The notes under the pieces were generated by a model that made no database searches, was not told the DNA's origin, and worked only from the letters and a program-made list of their open reading frames with translations. The position numbers were made by a program, and so were the translations under genes. Shown in pieces: positions 27,677 through 36,187 of a stretch of DNA of 64,000 bases. Positions within the stretch are counted from its first letter, which is position 1, and each line of letters opens with the position of its first letter. The stretch spans positions 964,365 to 1,028,364 of the forward strand of contig CANMQP010000005.1 in NCBI GenBank assembly GCA_947500035.1, given 5' to 3'. The DNA comes from an uncultured Kiloniellaceae bacterium. Lineage in GTDB: Bacteria > Pseudomonadota > Alphaproteobacteria > Kiloniellales > Kiloniellaceae.

Positions 27677-27955
27677 ATGACCAACACGACACTTGATTTG
27701 GACGAAATCCGGAAGGACCCCTCCCGTCACTTCGAAGCGCCCCACGACGTCCTGGAGCACAGCCAGTTCAGTCAAACTCAGAAGCTTGAAATTCTGGAGC
27801 AATGGGAACTCGACGCCCGGGAGCTTGAAACCGCCGCAAGTGAAAACATGGCGGGCGGCGAGCCGAGCTGCCTTTTGGAGGTGCGAGAAGCGATCCATCA
27901 ACTCATGAACGCCAAACCAGAGACCCAAGAGGATACGGAAGCCCCCGTGACTTGA
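27677..27955 (+). CDS. Conserved small acidic protein, unknown
   Basis: This 92-residue cytosolic protein has the pattern DEIRKDPSRHFEAPHDVL, then KLEILEQWELDARELETAA and ENMAGGEPSCLLEV, seen in a widespread alphaproteobacterial family of unknown function. A strong ribosome site (CTGGAGGAAGAACACG) precedes the ATG. It has no signal peptide or membrane segment. It is co-oriented with the exported protein before it and the LpxR-like gene after it, but the gaps (77 and 145 bp) leave co-transcription open. Confidence 0.8.
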   Translation: MTNTTLDLDEIRKDPSRHFEAPHDVLEHSQFSQTQKLEILEQWELDARELETAASENMAGGEPSCLLEVREAIHQLMNAKPETQEDTEAPVT

Positions 27956-28100
27956 GCTCCCGTGACTTGAGCCCCGTATCTCAAGCCGCACGAAACTGAC
28001 GGCCACACACGCAGCCCGGCCGCAATTCTCACGAACGACACTGCATGATATCCTCGACGGTGCCTCAACAGGATCTGCCGTCTGCCAGAAAGAACGGATT

Positions 28101-29111
28101 ATGAGACGCAATTTCCTGCTGGCCGCCACGGGCTTACCCCTCTGGCTCCTTCCCTACGGCGCAGCTGCGGAAGATCGCCCGCCGCGCCCGGATGAAAAGG
28201 CGACCTACGCGATCGTCTGGGAGAACGATGTGCTCTTCGGCGACACCGACCGCAACTACACCAACGGTGTACGCGCGTCCTACCTCTCCGGCACCCATTC
28301 CTTCGACGGTCCTGCCGGCTGGGTTGCCAAGAACATCCTGGGCGCCAACGACAACGCCGTGGTCCGGCGCGGCTTCGCCCTCGGCCATTCGATCTATACG
28401 CCAAACGATATCAGGGTGTCCGAACCCCTGCCCGATCAGCACCCTTACGCCGGCTGGCTCTACGGCGAATACAATGCGGTCGTCGAGCAGTCCGATGCCC
28501 TCGATCAGTTCGCCATCCAGATCGGCATCGTCGGTCCCAGCGCGCAGGGCGAATTCGTGCAGAACGAAGTCCACGATCTGATCGGCTCGCAAGAGGCCCG
28601 CGGCTGGGATAACCAGATCGACGACGAGCCCGGCATCGTGCTGTCCTACGACAAACGCTTCCGCGCTCTGGCAAGCCTGGGCGATGAGTATCTGGGCGTC
28701 GACCTGACCCCAAATATCGGGTTTTCCGCCGGCAACGTTCAGACCAACGCGCGCAGTGGTATTACACTGCGGGTCGGTCAAGACCTGAGCAACGACTTCG
28801 GACCGCCCCGGATCCGCCCCTCACTCGGCGGCTCCAGCTACTTCAATCCCATCGATGACTTCAGCTGGTATCTCTTCGCAGGCGTCGAAGGGCGGGCGGT
28901 CGCCCATGACATCTTCCTCGACGGAAGTCTGTTTCGTGACGACGACCCGGACGTTTCGAGCAAAATCTTTGTCGCAGACTTCCAGGGCGGCGCCGTCATT
29001 CAGTTTTACGACACCCAGCTCGCCATCACCTATGTCCGGCGGACCGACGAATTCGACCAGCAGAGTACGCCTCAGGAGTTCGGCGCAGTGAGCCTCTCGT
29101 TTAAGTATTAA
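28101..29111 (+). CDS. LpxR-family lipid A deacylase (DUF2219) outer-membrane protein
   Basis: This 336-residue protein has an N-terminal signal peptide (LLAATGLPLWLLPYGAAA) and an outer-membrane beta-barrel pattern ending in SLSFKY, a typical terminal aromatic. The LpxR signature is visible: WENDVLFGDTDRNYTNGVR (about 33-51), then HPYAGWLYGEYN (116-127). In Salmonella LpxR the equivalent Asn-Asp pair lies in the active site that removes the 3'-acyloxyacyl chain from lipid A. Whether this homologue acts on lipid A or another lipid is not shown. Confidence 0.85.
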   Translation: MRRNFLLAATGLPLWLLPYGAAAEDRPPRPDEKATYAIVWENDVLFGDTDRNYTNGVRASYLSGTHSFDGPAGWVAKNILGANDNAVVRRGFALGHSIYTPNDIRVSEPLPDQHPYAGWLYGEYNAVVEQSDALDQFAIQIGIVGPSAQGEFVQNEVHDLIGSQEARGWDNQIDDEPGIVLSYDKRFRALASLGDEYLGVDLTPNIGFSAGNVQTNARSGITLRVGQDLSNDFGPPRIRPSLGGSSYFNPIDDFSWYLFAGVEGRAVAHDIFLDGSLFRDDDPDVSSKIFVADFQGGAVIQFYDTQLAITYVRRTDEFDQQSTPQEFGAVSLSFKY

Positions 29112-29319
29112 GGTTAATGAAAAGGAAACGCAGGCGCTCAAGCAACCATACCTCGCACTGACGGTTGCCCTTACAAAAATAGACTTTAAAGCATTGTAAA
29201 ATATTGCGGTTACTTCGAAGAGTGGTGCCGGCCGAGCCAATTTTGAACCAAATGCATCCTCCTGGCGTCTAACGGGTGAGAAATACGAAACGCCCTATCT
29301 GAAACCCGGAGAAGATGTA

Positions 29320-29793
29320 ATGAAACAGAAACTCGCGCTCATTCTTGCAGCAAGCGCCTTGGTGGGATCCATGTCCCTGGGTATTGCCGCCTCTGCCGAT
29401 CCTGTATCGGTTGCTCAGCTTAAACTGGAAACGCAACCCAAAAAGCCTGGAACCCCGATCCCGACCCCAGCCAGCCCCAACTTCAATTCCGGGGTCCAAT
29501 CAACGGCACCGGGCGGTTACGCACCGGCGGCGCCTGTGGTCTTCCACTGCATGCCCGGCTACAGCAAAACGAAGTATCAGAAGTATCAGAGCGGTTCGCG
29601 CAAAGGCGGCCTGCATACCATGGAATGCCGCTCGCCCATCTTCGAGTGCCCCGCCAAGAGCTCGGTCAGAACCGATAACGGCGGTGCAGCACAAGGGCAT
29701 GGCAACACGATTAAGAAGGTTCCCGTCGGGGCCGGTGACTCGAACCGTTTCCGGATCGAATACACCTGTAACTACTACTGGCCCGAGGGTTAA
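29320..29793 (+). CDS. Exported Cys-containing protein, unknown
   Basis: This 157-residue protein starts with a clear signal peptide (MKQKLALILAASALVGSMSL, cut near ASA/DP at about 26). A Pro-rich linker (KKPGTPIPTPASPN) is followed by a compact C-terminal domain with four Cys (FHCMPGYSK, MECRSPIFECPAK, YTCNYYWPEG), probably disulfide-bonded in the periplasm. I do not recognise the family. A strong terminator follows the stop, so it is a single-gene unit. Confidence 0.7.
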   Translation: MKQKLALILAASALVGSMSLGIAASADPVSVAQLKLETQPKKPGTPIPTPASPNFNSGVQSTAPGGYAPAAPVVFHCMPGYSKTKYQKYQSGSRKGGLHTMECRSPIFECPAKSSVRTDNGGAAQGHGNTIKKVPVGAGDSNRFRIEYTCNYYWPEG

Positions 29794-29821
29794 GCGCCAG
29801 TATTCATTCCCCTCAACTCAC

Positions 29822-29857
29822 AACCGCTTCAGGCAACTGGAGCGGTTCCTTTTTTTA
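29822..29857 (+). terminator. Intrinsic terminator after the exported protein gene
   Basis: AACCGCT (29822-29828) pairs with AGCGGTT (29841-29847) around a 12-base loop and is followed by a T-tract (CCTTTTTTT). It begins 28 bases after the stop codon. Confidence 0.85.
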
Positions 29858-29881
29858 AAGCCTTATGCAAGGTCACTTCAA

Positions 29882-30097
29882 GTGCTGTACAGAAAGCGCC
29901 TCCCTTTCTTCATCTGCCTGACCACGATCACCGCAGCCAAACCGGCCTGGGCACGCTTCTACTGGGATGGCACTCCGGTCTTCTCCGCGCTGGAGACATG
30001 GGAGATCATCCTCTACGGAATCATCATCCTAGCCCTCGCCGGGGCGCTCATCTTCACCCTCGTAACGCTGATCAATTTACTCTTTGCAAGGAAGTGA
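29882..30097 (+). CDS. Small membrane protein, unknown
   Basis: This 71-residue protein is read from the GTG at 29882, with AAGG nine bases upstream. It has a short basic N-terminus, a first hydrophobic stretch (LPFFICLTTITAAKPAWA) that may be a cleaved signal, and a C-terminal membrane helix (IILYGIIILALAGALIFTLVTLINLL). The same frame is open upstream through the neighbouring gene in another phase, which is only a shadow. It precedes a second small membrane protein by 36 bp and may be co-transcribed with it. Confidence 0.55.
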   Translation: MLYRKRLPFFICLTTITAAKPAWARFYWDGTPVFSALETWEIILYGIIILALAGALIFTLVTLINLLFARK

Positions 30098-30133
30098 CCT
30101 GAATCTCAGTCCCAAGAAGCTCCGGACCCGGCC

Positions 30134-30478
30134 ATGATCAAACCTCTTCTCGCCGGTCTCGCGCTGACAGTTTTCCTCCTGGGTTTCACGACGCAGCTCT
30201 ACAGCAATCTCTTCCAAATGCTGGAGGGCGCGGACTCGTTTTTCATCCCTGTCGAAAGTGACATCTGGCGCTTTGAGGTTACGAAAAGCAATCCCGGATC
30301 CGGAAGCTGGTGGTTGTTCGCCAGGGACCAGCAACACTATTACGCCCTCTCCAAAGAACAACCGGAATACATCTACATCCGGCAGGACAACAGCTGCGAC
30401 GCATTCGACCCTTTCAAGCTCGAGACCTGGTGCACCGCGCGTACCAGCCCCCTCCCCGACAGGCAGGCGGGTAAATAG
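30134..30478 (+). CDS. Small membrane-anchored protein, unknown
   Basis: This 114-residue protein has an N-terminal hydrophobic segment (PLLAGLALTVFLLGFTTQLY) that is either a membrane anchor or a signal peptide. The remaining 85 residues are soluble, rich in Trp/Tyr (SGSWWLFARDQQHYYAL, YIYIRQD), with two Cys, and probably lie in the periplasm. I do not recognise a family. It follows the 71-residue membrane protein by 36 bp and is likely in the same transcript. Confidence 0.6.
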   Translation: MIKPLLAGLALTVFLLGFTTQLYSNLFQMLEGADSFFIPVESDIWRFEVTKSNPGSGSWWLFARDQQHYYALSKEQPEYIYIRQDNSCDAFDPFKLETWCTARTSPLPDRQAGK

Positions 30479-30563
30479 CCGTGCGAAAGTCGTCCTCCGA
30501 CACGACCGATTTCTCCGACCTATGCCTAAAGCGCGGAGTGTTTCCGTCTAAACGTGATTCGAT

Positions 30564-31691
30564 TTACAGAAAACTCATCAGGTTGAGCGACGATCCGGAG
30601 GCTGATGGCCCGCCCAATCCGGCAAAGAGCTGCGACATGGCCTGCGAACTCTCAAAGTTCTGTTTCAGGGTCACGTAGTACTCCGGACTGAACCCCGCGG
30701 CCTCGCGCTCTTCCGCACTCATAGTCTGATACTGCGCGATCAGGTTCTTTGAAAAAGCGGTCGGATCGTTGGTCGGACCGGAGGACCTGAAGGCATCCTG
30801 CACCGTCTTGCCAACCCGCGTCTGCAGTTCTTCCTTCGCTGCCAGAACCTCGCGGCTGCTGAAACTCTCATCCCGGTTCAGCGAAATGGCGGAAAGGGCG
30901 CGGTTGCCGAAACCGGAAAGGTCGACGGCTTTCCCGCGTGCCGGGTCACCGCTGAAGACCAGCCGTTTTCCCTCCGCGTCCGCGGCCTTATACTGCTTAT
31001 CCAGCGAACGGCGCGCATCGGATGTGACATCGGCGAAACTCCGCTCGATGATCGCTTCTCCCTTCGCGGCGCGCATCAGGTAGTTGTCAACCGGATCGTT
31101 CGCGATACCACTGGGAACCTGCTCCGGATTGACCTCCAATTGGGCAAGCGCTTCCTTCACCGCCGCCAGCTGCTTCTGAAAAGGTCCGGATGCCCGCTCT
31201 TCCGGTCCCGCGGAATTCAGATAGTCCAGCGCGAGATCATAAAGCTCCTTCACGTTCCCGGTGACGCCGACCACCGCAAGTCCGCCGGCCATGGTGACGT
31301 CAAAGCGGCGCTGCAGCTCGAGCTTCGCGGCCTTCTGCTGATCGGTCGGAAACTGAAGTCCCGAATTCGTGGCCACCGCAAAGAGCTCACGGCGATCGAA
31401 CCTGGAAAGATCCACATCCAGCTTACCGTCTTTCAGCGGCGAGCTTTTTCCGGTATCCGCCAGCAGCTTTTTCATACTGGCCTGGGCGTCTTCCGCGATC
31501 GTGGCACTGGCTTTCTCACTGAGGCCGGCGCGGGCCGCATCCGAGATTATAATGCTGTCCCCGCGATTTTGAGCGGCGGCGGCCGTCGCGCCCGTGCGCC
31601 CGAACTCGGCCTGAGCCGCATTCGCCGGCGTTGGGACGCTTTGAAGGTTTGTGTAGTGCGCTAATACGAGACTTGGCTTGCCATTGATCAC
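30564..31691 (-). CDS. Hypothetical helical protein with an SDAARAG motif
   Basis: This 375-residue soluble protein is alpha-helical and Ala-rich, with no signal peptide or membrane helix. The N-terminal 55 residues are low-complexity (TPANAAQAEF, TGATAAAAQN) followed by DSIIISDAARAGLSEKA. This resembles the N-terminal D-S-x-x-I-S-D/x-A-A motif that I have seen in exported, flagellar-type or surface-associated alphaproteobacterial proteins. No catalytic motif is visible. It stands alone, converging with the small membrane genes. The function is unknown. Confidence 0.7.
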   Translation of the reverse strand: MINGKPSLVLAHYTNLQSVPTPANAAQAEFGRTGATAAAAQNRGDSIIISDAARAGLSEKASATIAEDAQASMKKLLADTGKSSPLKDGKLDVDLSRFDRRELFAVATNSGLQFPTDQQKAAKLELQRRFDVTMAGGLAVVGVTGNVKELYDLALDYLNSAGPEERASGPFQKQLAAVKEALAQLEVNPEQVPSGIANDPVDNYLMRAAKGEAIIERSFADVTSDARRSLDKQYKAADAEGKRLVFSGDPARGKAVDLSGFGNRALSAISLNRDESFSSREVLAAKEELQTRVGKTVQDAFRSSGPTNDPTAFSKNLIAQYQTMSAEEREAAGFSPEYYVTLKQNFESSQAMSQLFAGLGGPSASGSSLNLMSFL

Positions 31692-31930
31692 GCGCCGGAC
31701 TCCAGGAGACAGTTGGGACTATACACGCGGTAGCAAATCTCGTGCCGTTTGCCGCGCGCCTGAAAGTCTGGATTTCTGTTGGCTGCAGGCGGATCCGGGG
31801 TTGACGTTACCCCTTGGGGCAAATTCTTCCCGGCAAAATCTGCCCCCGGCTACTTTTGAACCTCGGGCGGGCATACAACGACTTACCGGAAGGGAATATC
31901 ACATCCGGAAAGAATCGACGGCATCCGAAA

Positions 31931-32479
31931 ATGCGAAAAAAATTGAAACTGCGCGCAATCACCCTGGGCGCAATCCTGGGGCTTCAAACCTCACCCTCTT
32001 CCCCGGCAGTGGCCGGGGATACGCCCCTCACCCTCTTCGAAAACAGCTTTGCGGGACGGAGCTATCACCATGCGTCTCTAAAGCTTTCACCCGAGCTCCT
32101 CAGCGCGGACACAACGAAAATCGACCCGGAGATCGGCTACCGCTTCGCCGAGGGCGGTCTCTTCGAGATTTACTTGAAGCCCGATGTCTTCGGACGCGCC
32201 GCCCTGCATTGCAGCCAGGTGAAGATCAGAATGCCCTGGACCAGCCCGACGGCAGAGGACAGCGCGCGGAAGATCGAACACAAGAAAGCCCTCTTCGAGC
32301 GGATTGAACGCATGAGGAAAGACAAGAGCGGAAGCCTCGAACTGGTGCTCCAACTCGATCCCTATCTTTCCTTCCAGTCCGCCGATAACTACAAGCTGAC
32401 ACAATGCATCGCCTTCTTCCGCACGGCCTTCGGGGCTTATGTCGATCACAGAAACCCGATTGCAGATCCACCAAACTAG
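31931..32479 (+). CDS. Exported hypothetical protein
   Basis: This 182-residue protein starts with a signal peptide (MRKKLKLRAITLGAILGLQT, then SPSSPAVAGD). The mature part has two Cys (LHCSQVK, LTQCIAFF) about 65 residues apart that could pair in the periplasm. I placed the start at MRKKLK because it begins the signal peptide; the open frame starts 39 codons earlier. I see no known domain. It converges on the GDYXXLXY operon, with an intergenic gap of 25 bp. Confidence 0.6.
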   Translation: MRKKLKLRAITLGAILGLQTSPSSPAVAGDTPLTLFENSFAGRSYHHASLKLSPELLSADTTKIDPEIGYRFAEGGLFEIYLKPDVFGRAALHCSQVKIRMPWTSPTAEDSARKIEHKKALFERIERMRKDKSGSLELVLQLDPYLSFQSADNYKLTQCIAFFRTAFGAYVDHRNPIADPPN

Positions 32480-32504
32480 GCTTCGGCTAGGCTTTGGCTA
32501 TCGC

Positions 32505-33008
32505 TTAAAGCTCCGGCTCCTCGACGACGATAATTTTACGGTCGTCACCCGCCAGACCGACGAGCAGGCGCTTGTCTTTTTCATCGAACTTGAAGACACC
32601 GTACTTGGCGTTTTCGTAGAATTTCGCATGGCCTTCCTGAAACAGGAATGAGTCCGGAACGATGGTGACCCTGCTGTATTCCTTGTGGAACCGCAGCAGC
32701 CTTTCACCCGCCTGCAGCTCTTCGCCCCCATGAAAACGCACGAACTGCGCAACATTATCGGCGTCGGGCTTGATCACCATATATCCGCGCTTCTTCTGTT
32801 CCTCCATCTGCGCCTTCACCGGCTCGGCGCGTTCGAGCGCATACCGCAGGTTCATGTAGTCGCCCTGCATGAGCGAACGCGGGTCGACCGGTGCCAGCTC
32901 CAGCAGCAGGATCTCGCCCTTGCCGATGATTTGCTCTTTTTCGTAGATCCCGTAGTTCAGCGCAGCGAAGATCAGGACCGCAAGGCCGATCATAATTTTA
33001 CTTCTCAT
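32505..33008 (-). CDS. GDYXXLXY domain protein
   Basis: This 167-residue protein has an N-terminal membrane helix (IMIGLAVLIFAALNYGIY) and the family motif GDYMNLRY (49-56), after which the family is named. The rest is soluble beta-rich sequence. The family is nearly always encoded with DUF2157 and DUF4401 membrane proteins. Here it follows the DUF4401 gene with a 4-bp overlap. The complex is of unknown function; envelope association is an inference from the membrane segments. Confidence 0.9.
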   Translation of the reverse strand: MRSKIMIGLAVLIFAALNYGIYEKEQIIGKGEILLLELAPVDPRSLMQGDYMNLRYALERAEPVKAQMEEQKKRGYMVIKPDADNVAQFVRFHGGEELQAGERLLRFHKEYSRVTIVPDSFLFQEGHAKFYENAKYGVFKFDEKDKRLLVGLAGDDRKIIVVEEPEL

Positions 33009-34105
33009 GCGGCATCTCCCTGGTCCAGTTTTCTGAAGTGTAAGTAAAAGCGGGCGGCAAGCAGCAACAAACCGCTGCCCACCAGCACGCCGGACTTCTG
33101 CAACAGCGACACATCCAGTTCGTAGTAATAGTGATAGAGGAAAAGCGGCAGCAGCAACGCGCCCATGGCGATCATGATCTTCTCGTGTTTACCGTAGCCC
33201 AGCACCATCAGCAGAATGGCGAGCGTAATACCGGGCGCGGCAATCGCGCCGAGCGCCGCGGCGCCCAGGCAGGCCAGTATCAGAGCCTCGGACTTGAGTT
33301 TCGCCGGGCCGCCCGCGATCCAGGCGATGGCCGCGATCAGCGCCCCCGCAAAGAGCAGGCTCATAAAGAGCGGACGGATGACCTCTTCCTCCATCGCATA
33401 GGCAAACTCGAAGCGGGAGACCAGGAACAGGGCCGCCACGCACAGAGAGCAGAAGAGCGCGTATTTGACCGGAACGAAGTCACGCCTGATTTTACCGCTC
33501 CAGGTCAGCAGCGCCGCCAGCAGCACTTCGCAAAAGACAAAAAGATTGAAAAAGATCTCCCTGGACTCGGGCAGCTCCTCCACAAACGCGACATTCAGAT
33601 GGATCGAAAAAAGCACCGCGAAGCTCGAGAGGAACCGGTCCACCGACATTCGGTAAACATAGTAGGTCGCAACAGTGATGCCGAGGGTCGCCAGGGTGCC
33701 TGCCCAGCCTGATTCAAATATCATCACAAGGGCGAAGACAAAAAGCGACTTGCCGGTTGCCATGAAAGCGAAAGACGACTGCATCATAAAGCTCTGCTTG
33801 ATCGTGGCGCCCTTCCCGCTGAATTTCTGCAGAACGATGGCAAGCGCGACAAACGCCAGGCCGATGATCAGAAAGTCCTCATTCTCCTCGACGGAGAGCC
33901 CGATGGCGATCAGGCCGATCATGCAGATCGACGCGATGAAGGCGCCCACGCCGACCAGCGCCCGGATATAGAGCGGCAATTCCGTTTCCTGTTGCTGCGC
34001 GAGCACGAAATTCTCCAGCTCCTGATCCCCGCTCTTGACGAAACCCTTTGCCGAGAGCGCCTGCAAAAGATCGGAGGCACTGTAAGACGTCATGTATCTA
34101 GACAT
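33005..34105 (-). CDS. DUF4401 polytopic membrane protein
   Basis: This 366-residue inner-membrane protein has about ten hydrophobic segments after a cytosolic N-terminal region (SASDLLQALSAKGFVKSGD). Visible helices include IRALVGVGAFIASICMIGLI and LLFAGALIAAIAWIAG. It is the middle gene of a three-gene unit: its start overlaps the DUF2157 stop by 8 bp and its stop overlaps the GDYXXLXY start by 4 bp, indicating translational coupling. The biochemical role of the trio is not known. Confidence 0.88.
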   Translation of the reverse strand: MSRYMTSYSASDLLQALSAKGFVKSGDQELENFVLAQQQETELPLYIRALVGVGAFIASICMIGLIAIGLSVEENEDFLIIGLAFVALAIVLQKFSGKGATIKQSFMMQSSFAFMATGKSLFVFALVMIFESGWAGTLATLGITVATYYVYRMSVDRFLSSFAVLFSIHLNVAFVEELPESREIFFNLFVFCEVLLAALLTWSGKIRRDFVPVKYALFCSLCVAALFLVSRFEFAYAMEEEVIRPLFMSLLFAGALIAAIAWIAGGPAKLKSEALILACLGAAALGAIAAPGITLAILLMVLGYGKHEKIMIAMGALLLPLFLYHYYYELDVSLLQKSGVLVGSGLLLLAARFYLHFRKLDQGDAA

Positions 34106-35117
34106 GCTTGGCCTCCATTACCGAGATGATCCTGCGCAGATAAAGGACCGCCAGGCTGAAGATCGCGATCGTCGCCAGCCCCATCAGCCCGAACATCAGA
34201 ACTTCCGTGTCTTCAAAATTCATGACCAGGAAATCCAGCACCAGGGTTTCCAGAATGATGCAGAGCGACAGCGCGATGGCGGCAAGGGGCCACATATCCC
34301 GGAACTTGAAGCGGTAGAGACCGTAAAGCAGCCCGTGCCCTACCAGTCCGACCAGGGCGCTGATCTTAAGCGACGAACCGATGTCGTGGTCATCCAGAAT
34401 CCAGATCATGAGCGGCGTGGCCAGCGGAATCAGTACCGCGATGGTGAGCAGAACCCGCACCCAGCGCCGGTCGAGCCAGGCCGCCTGCCTGCGCGCCACA
34501 TAGACTTCCCGCAGAACCAGCGCCAGGCCGTTGAGCGCCGCAAAGCCGACGAAGATCAGTGCCTCCATGTCCCGCTCCGGCAGCGCCGCCTGTTCCCACC
34601 ACAAAGCCAGAAAGACGTTCGTGACCGCCAGCCAGAGAATCCACTGCGCGGCGAAATTGGAGATCACCGTCCAGCCGAAGATGAAAAGCGACCACATCAT
34701 GAAGAGCTGATAGGCATCCGCACCGGTCTGGTAGATCTGCCCGTAGACCGCCATGAACACGCCGGTCAGAACCGAAGCCGAGAGCAGAAGGACCTGCCCG
34801 CTGACCCGCTCCAGCTTGTAATAGTATGCGCCGAGCAGACAGCAGAACAGGCCGCCCTGAATCGTCGACAGCTTGACCAGCGGCGCAATCTTCGCCCAGT
34901 TGAAGGCGAAGAAGTAAACCACGCCGCAGAGTACCAGCGCGCTGCCCACCGCGAGAAACAGGCGGGAGATCCAAAGCCCCCACTGATCCGCGGGCGTGAG
35001 AAAATCCAGGGCATAATCCCTGCCTTCGGGCGCTATCTTCCTATGCGCCAGGAGCTCGTCGACCAGCCTGCGATTGGCGGGGATGTCCGCGAGCGTCACT
35101 TGAGGTGTCTGTTCCAA
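34098..35117 (-). CDS. DUF2157 membrane protein
   Basis: This 339-residue protein has a cytosolic N-terminal region of about 60 residues (RRLVDELLAHRKIAPEG, then TPADQWGLW) and eight to ten membrane helices (for example LFLAVGSALVLCGVVYFFAF and ISALVGLVGHGLLYGLY). This layout matches DUF2157 proteins. It is the first gene of the operon with DUF4401 and GDYXXLXY. The promoter should lie in the AT-rich stretch at about 35120-35160. The function is unknown. Confidence 0.88.
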   Translation of the reverse strand: MEQTPQVTLADIPANRRLVDELLAHRKIAPEGRDYALDFLTPADQWGLWISRLFLAVGSALVLCGVVYFFAFNWAKIAPLVKLSTIQGGLFCCLLGAYYYKLERVSGQVLLLSASVLTGVFMAVYGQIYQTGADAYQLFMMWSLFIFGWTVISNFAAQWILWLAVTNVFLALWWEQAALPERDMEALIFVGFAALNGLALVLREVYVARRQAAWLDRRWVRVLLTIAVLIPLATPLMIWILDDHDIGSSLKISALVGLVGHGLLYGLYRFKFRDMWPLAAIALSLCIILETLVLDFLVMNFEDTEVLMFGLMGLATIAIFSLAVLYLRRIISVMEAKHV

Positions 35118-35201
35118 AATATCCTCGGTGAAAAATTTCGTTTCAAAAATTCACATAGCTTCAATGAGAAAGTCCGCTTCACGGCCCGCTTCACGGAGAG
35201 A

Positions 35202-36086
35202 CTAGGGCAAGAGGCCCGCCGCCTCCCTGAAACTTGTGACCACATGGGCGGAAAAGGCCTTGCCCGCAGAGCCGATCTGCTTGGCTTCACAGAGCAGGAG
35301 GCGGTAATCGCCGATCTGGCTTAATCCCTGTTTGGGTCCCAGCACCTCGTGATCCTCCGAAACCAGGCTGGCGGGGATCGGTGCAATCGCCAGGTCGGAT
35401 TCCACGGCGGCCAGCTGTCCCTGCCCGGTCTCGCAGGTATAGGCAATCCGATAGCGCATGTTCGTGTCGTCCAGAGAAGTCAGCGCCGCAGCGCGCCAGG
35501 GACATCCCTGCGCCGAGAGGGTGAGCGGAAGCGGCGCGCGGCGATAGGCCCTGCCGTTGCGCTTGCCGACCCAGACCAGCGGCTCGCTGTAAATGGTTTT
35601 GCCCGGCAGGCTCTCATGTTTATCGACAGCGGTCAGAACCAGATCGAGTTCGCCGGCTTCCAGTTGTCTGGTCAATGCAGCGGTCGTGGAGAGCACAACG
35701 TCCACCTCGACCAGCGGATGGGTGGCCGCGAAACGCGCGAGGATTTGCGGCAAAAAGCGGGACCCGAAGTCGTCCAGCGCTCCGAAGCGGATCCGTCCTT
35801 CGAGCTGCGCGACCCGGAAGCGGGCCAGCGCCTCCTCGTTGAGCCTCAGCAGTTCCCGGCTATGAATCAGGAATGCTTCGCCGTCGACGGTCAGAGACAC
35901 CCGCCGGGCATGACGATGAAACAACGGCCGTCCCAATTGGTCTTCCAGGCGTTTCATCTGCATGCTGACCGCCGAGGGCGTGCGCAGCACGCGTTTCGCC
36001 GCCGCGGTGAAGCTGCCGACTTCCGAAATGGCCACGAAAGTGTGGATCAGGTCGGTTTCAAGTAAGGCGTTTGCATTCGGTCCCAT
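35202..36086 (-). CDS. LysR family transcriptional regulator
   Basis: The N-terminal winged helix-turn-helix (TFVAISEVGSFTAAAKRVLR, SAVSMQMKRLEDQLGRPLF) and the C-terminal effector-binding domain are complete. I placed the start at MGPNANALLETD because AGGG lies six bases upstream; the open frame begins six codons earlier at 36104. It is divergent from a DUF1127 gene, a pairing common in Alphaproteobacteria, and the two share a promoter region with the perfect palindrome ATTGATCAAT. It probably controls that gene and itself. Confidence 0.92.
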   Translation of the reverse strand: MGPNANALLETDLIHTFVAISEVGSFTAAAKRVLRTPSAVSMQMKRLEDQLGRPLFHRHARRVSLTVDGEAFLIHSRELLRLNEEALARFRVAQLEGRIRFGALDDFGSRFLPQILARFAATHPLVEVDVVLSTTAALTRQLEAGELDLVLTAVDKHESLPGKTIYSEPLVWVGKRNGRAYRRAPLPLTLSAQGCPWRAAALTSLDDTNMRYRIAYTCETGQGQLAAVESDLAIAPIPASLVSEDHEVLGPKQGLSQIGDYRLLLCEAKQIGSAGKAFSAHVVTSFREAAGLLP

Positions 36087-36108
36087 CATAGACCCTGTCT
36101 TCAATAAA

Positions 36109-36118
36109 ATTGATCAAT
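36109..36118. promoter_or_regulatory. Palindrome in the LysR/DUF1127 divergent promoter
   Basis: ATTGATCAAT is a perfect 10-bp palindrome in an AT-rich 100-bp region between the divergent genes. LysR regulators bind T-N11-A-type inverted repeats here; a related ATTGACTAAT follows at about 36139, which could be a second half-site. Confidence 0.4.
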
Positions 36119-36187
36119 ATCATAAAATCTATGAACTGTATTGACTAATCGATAACTGCCATGGTCTCCGCAGCCACGGAGACGACC

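Noticed and set aside
34092..35324. 410-codon open frame on the plus strand
   Set aside because: It is antisense to the DUF2157 gene and rich in Arg/Gln, typical of a strand shadow.
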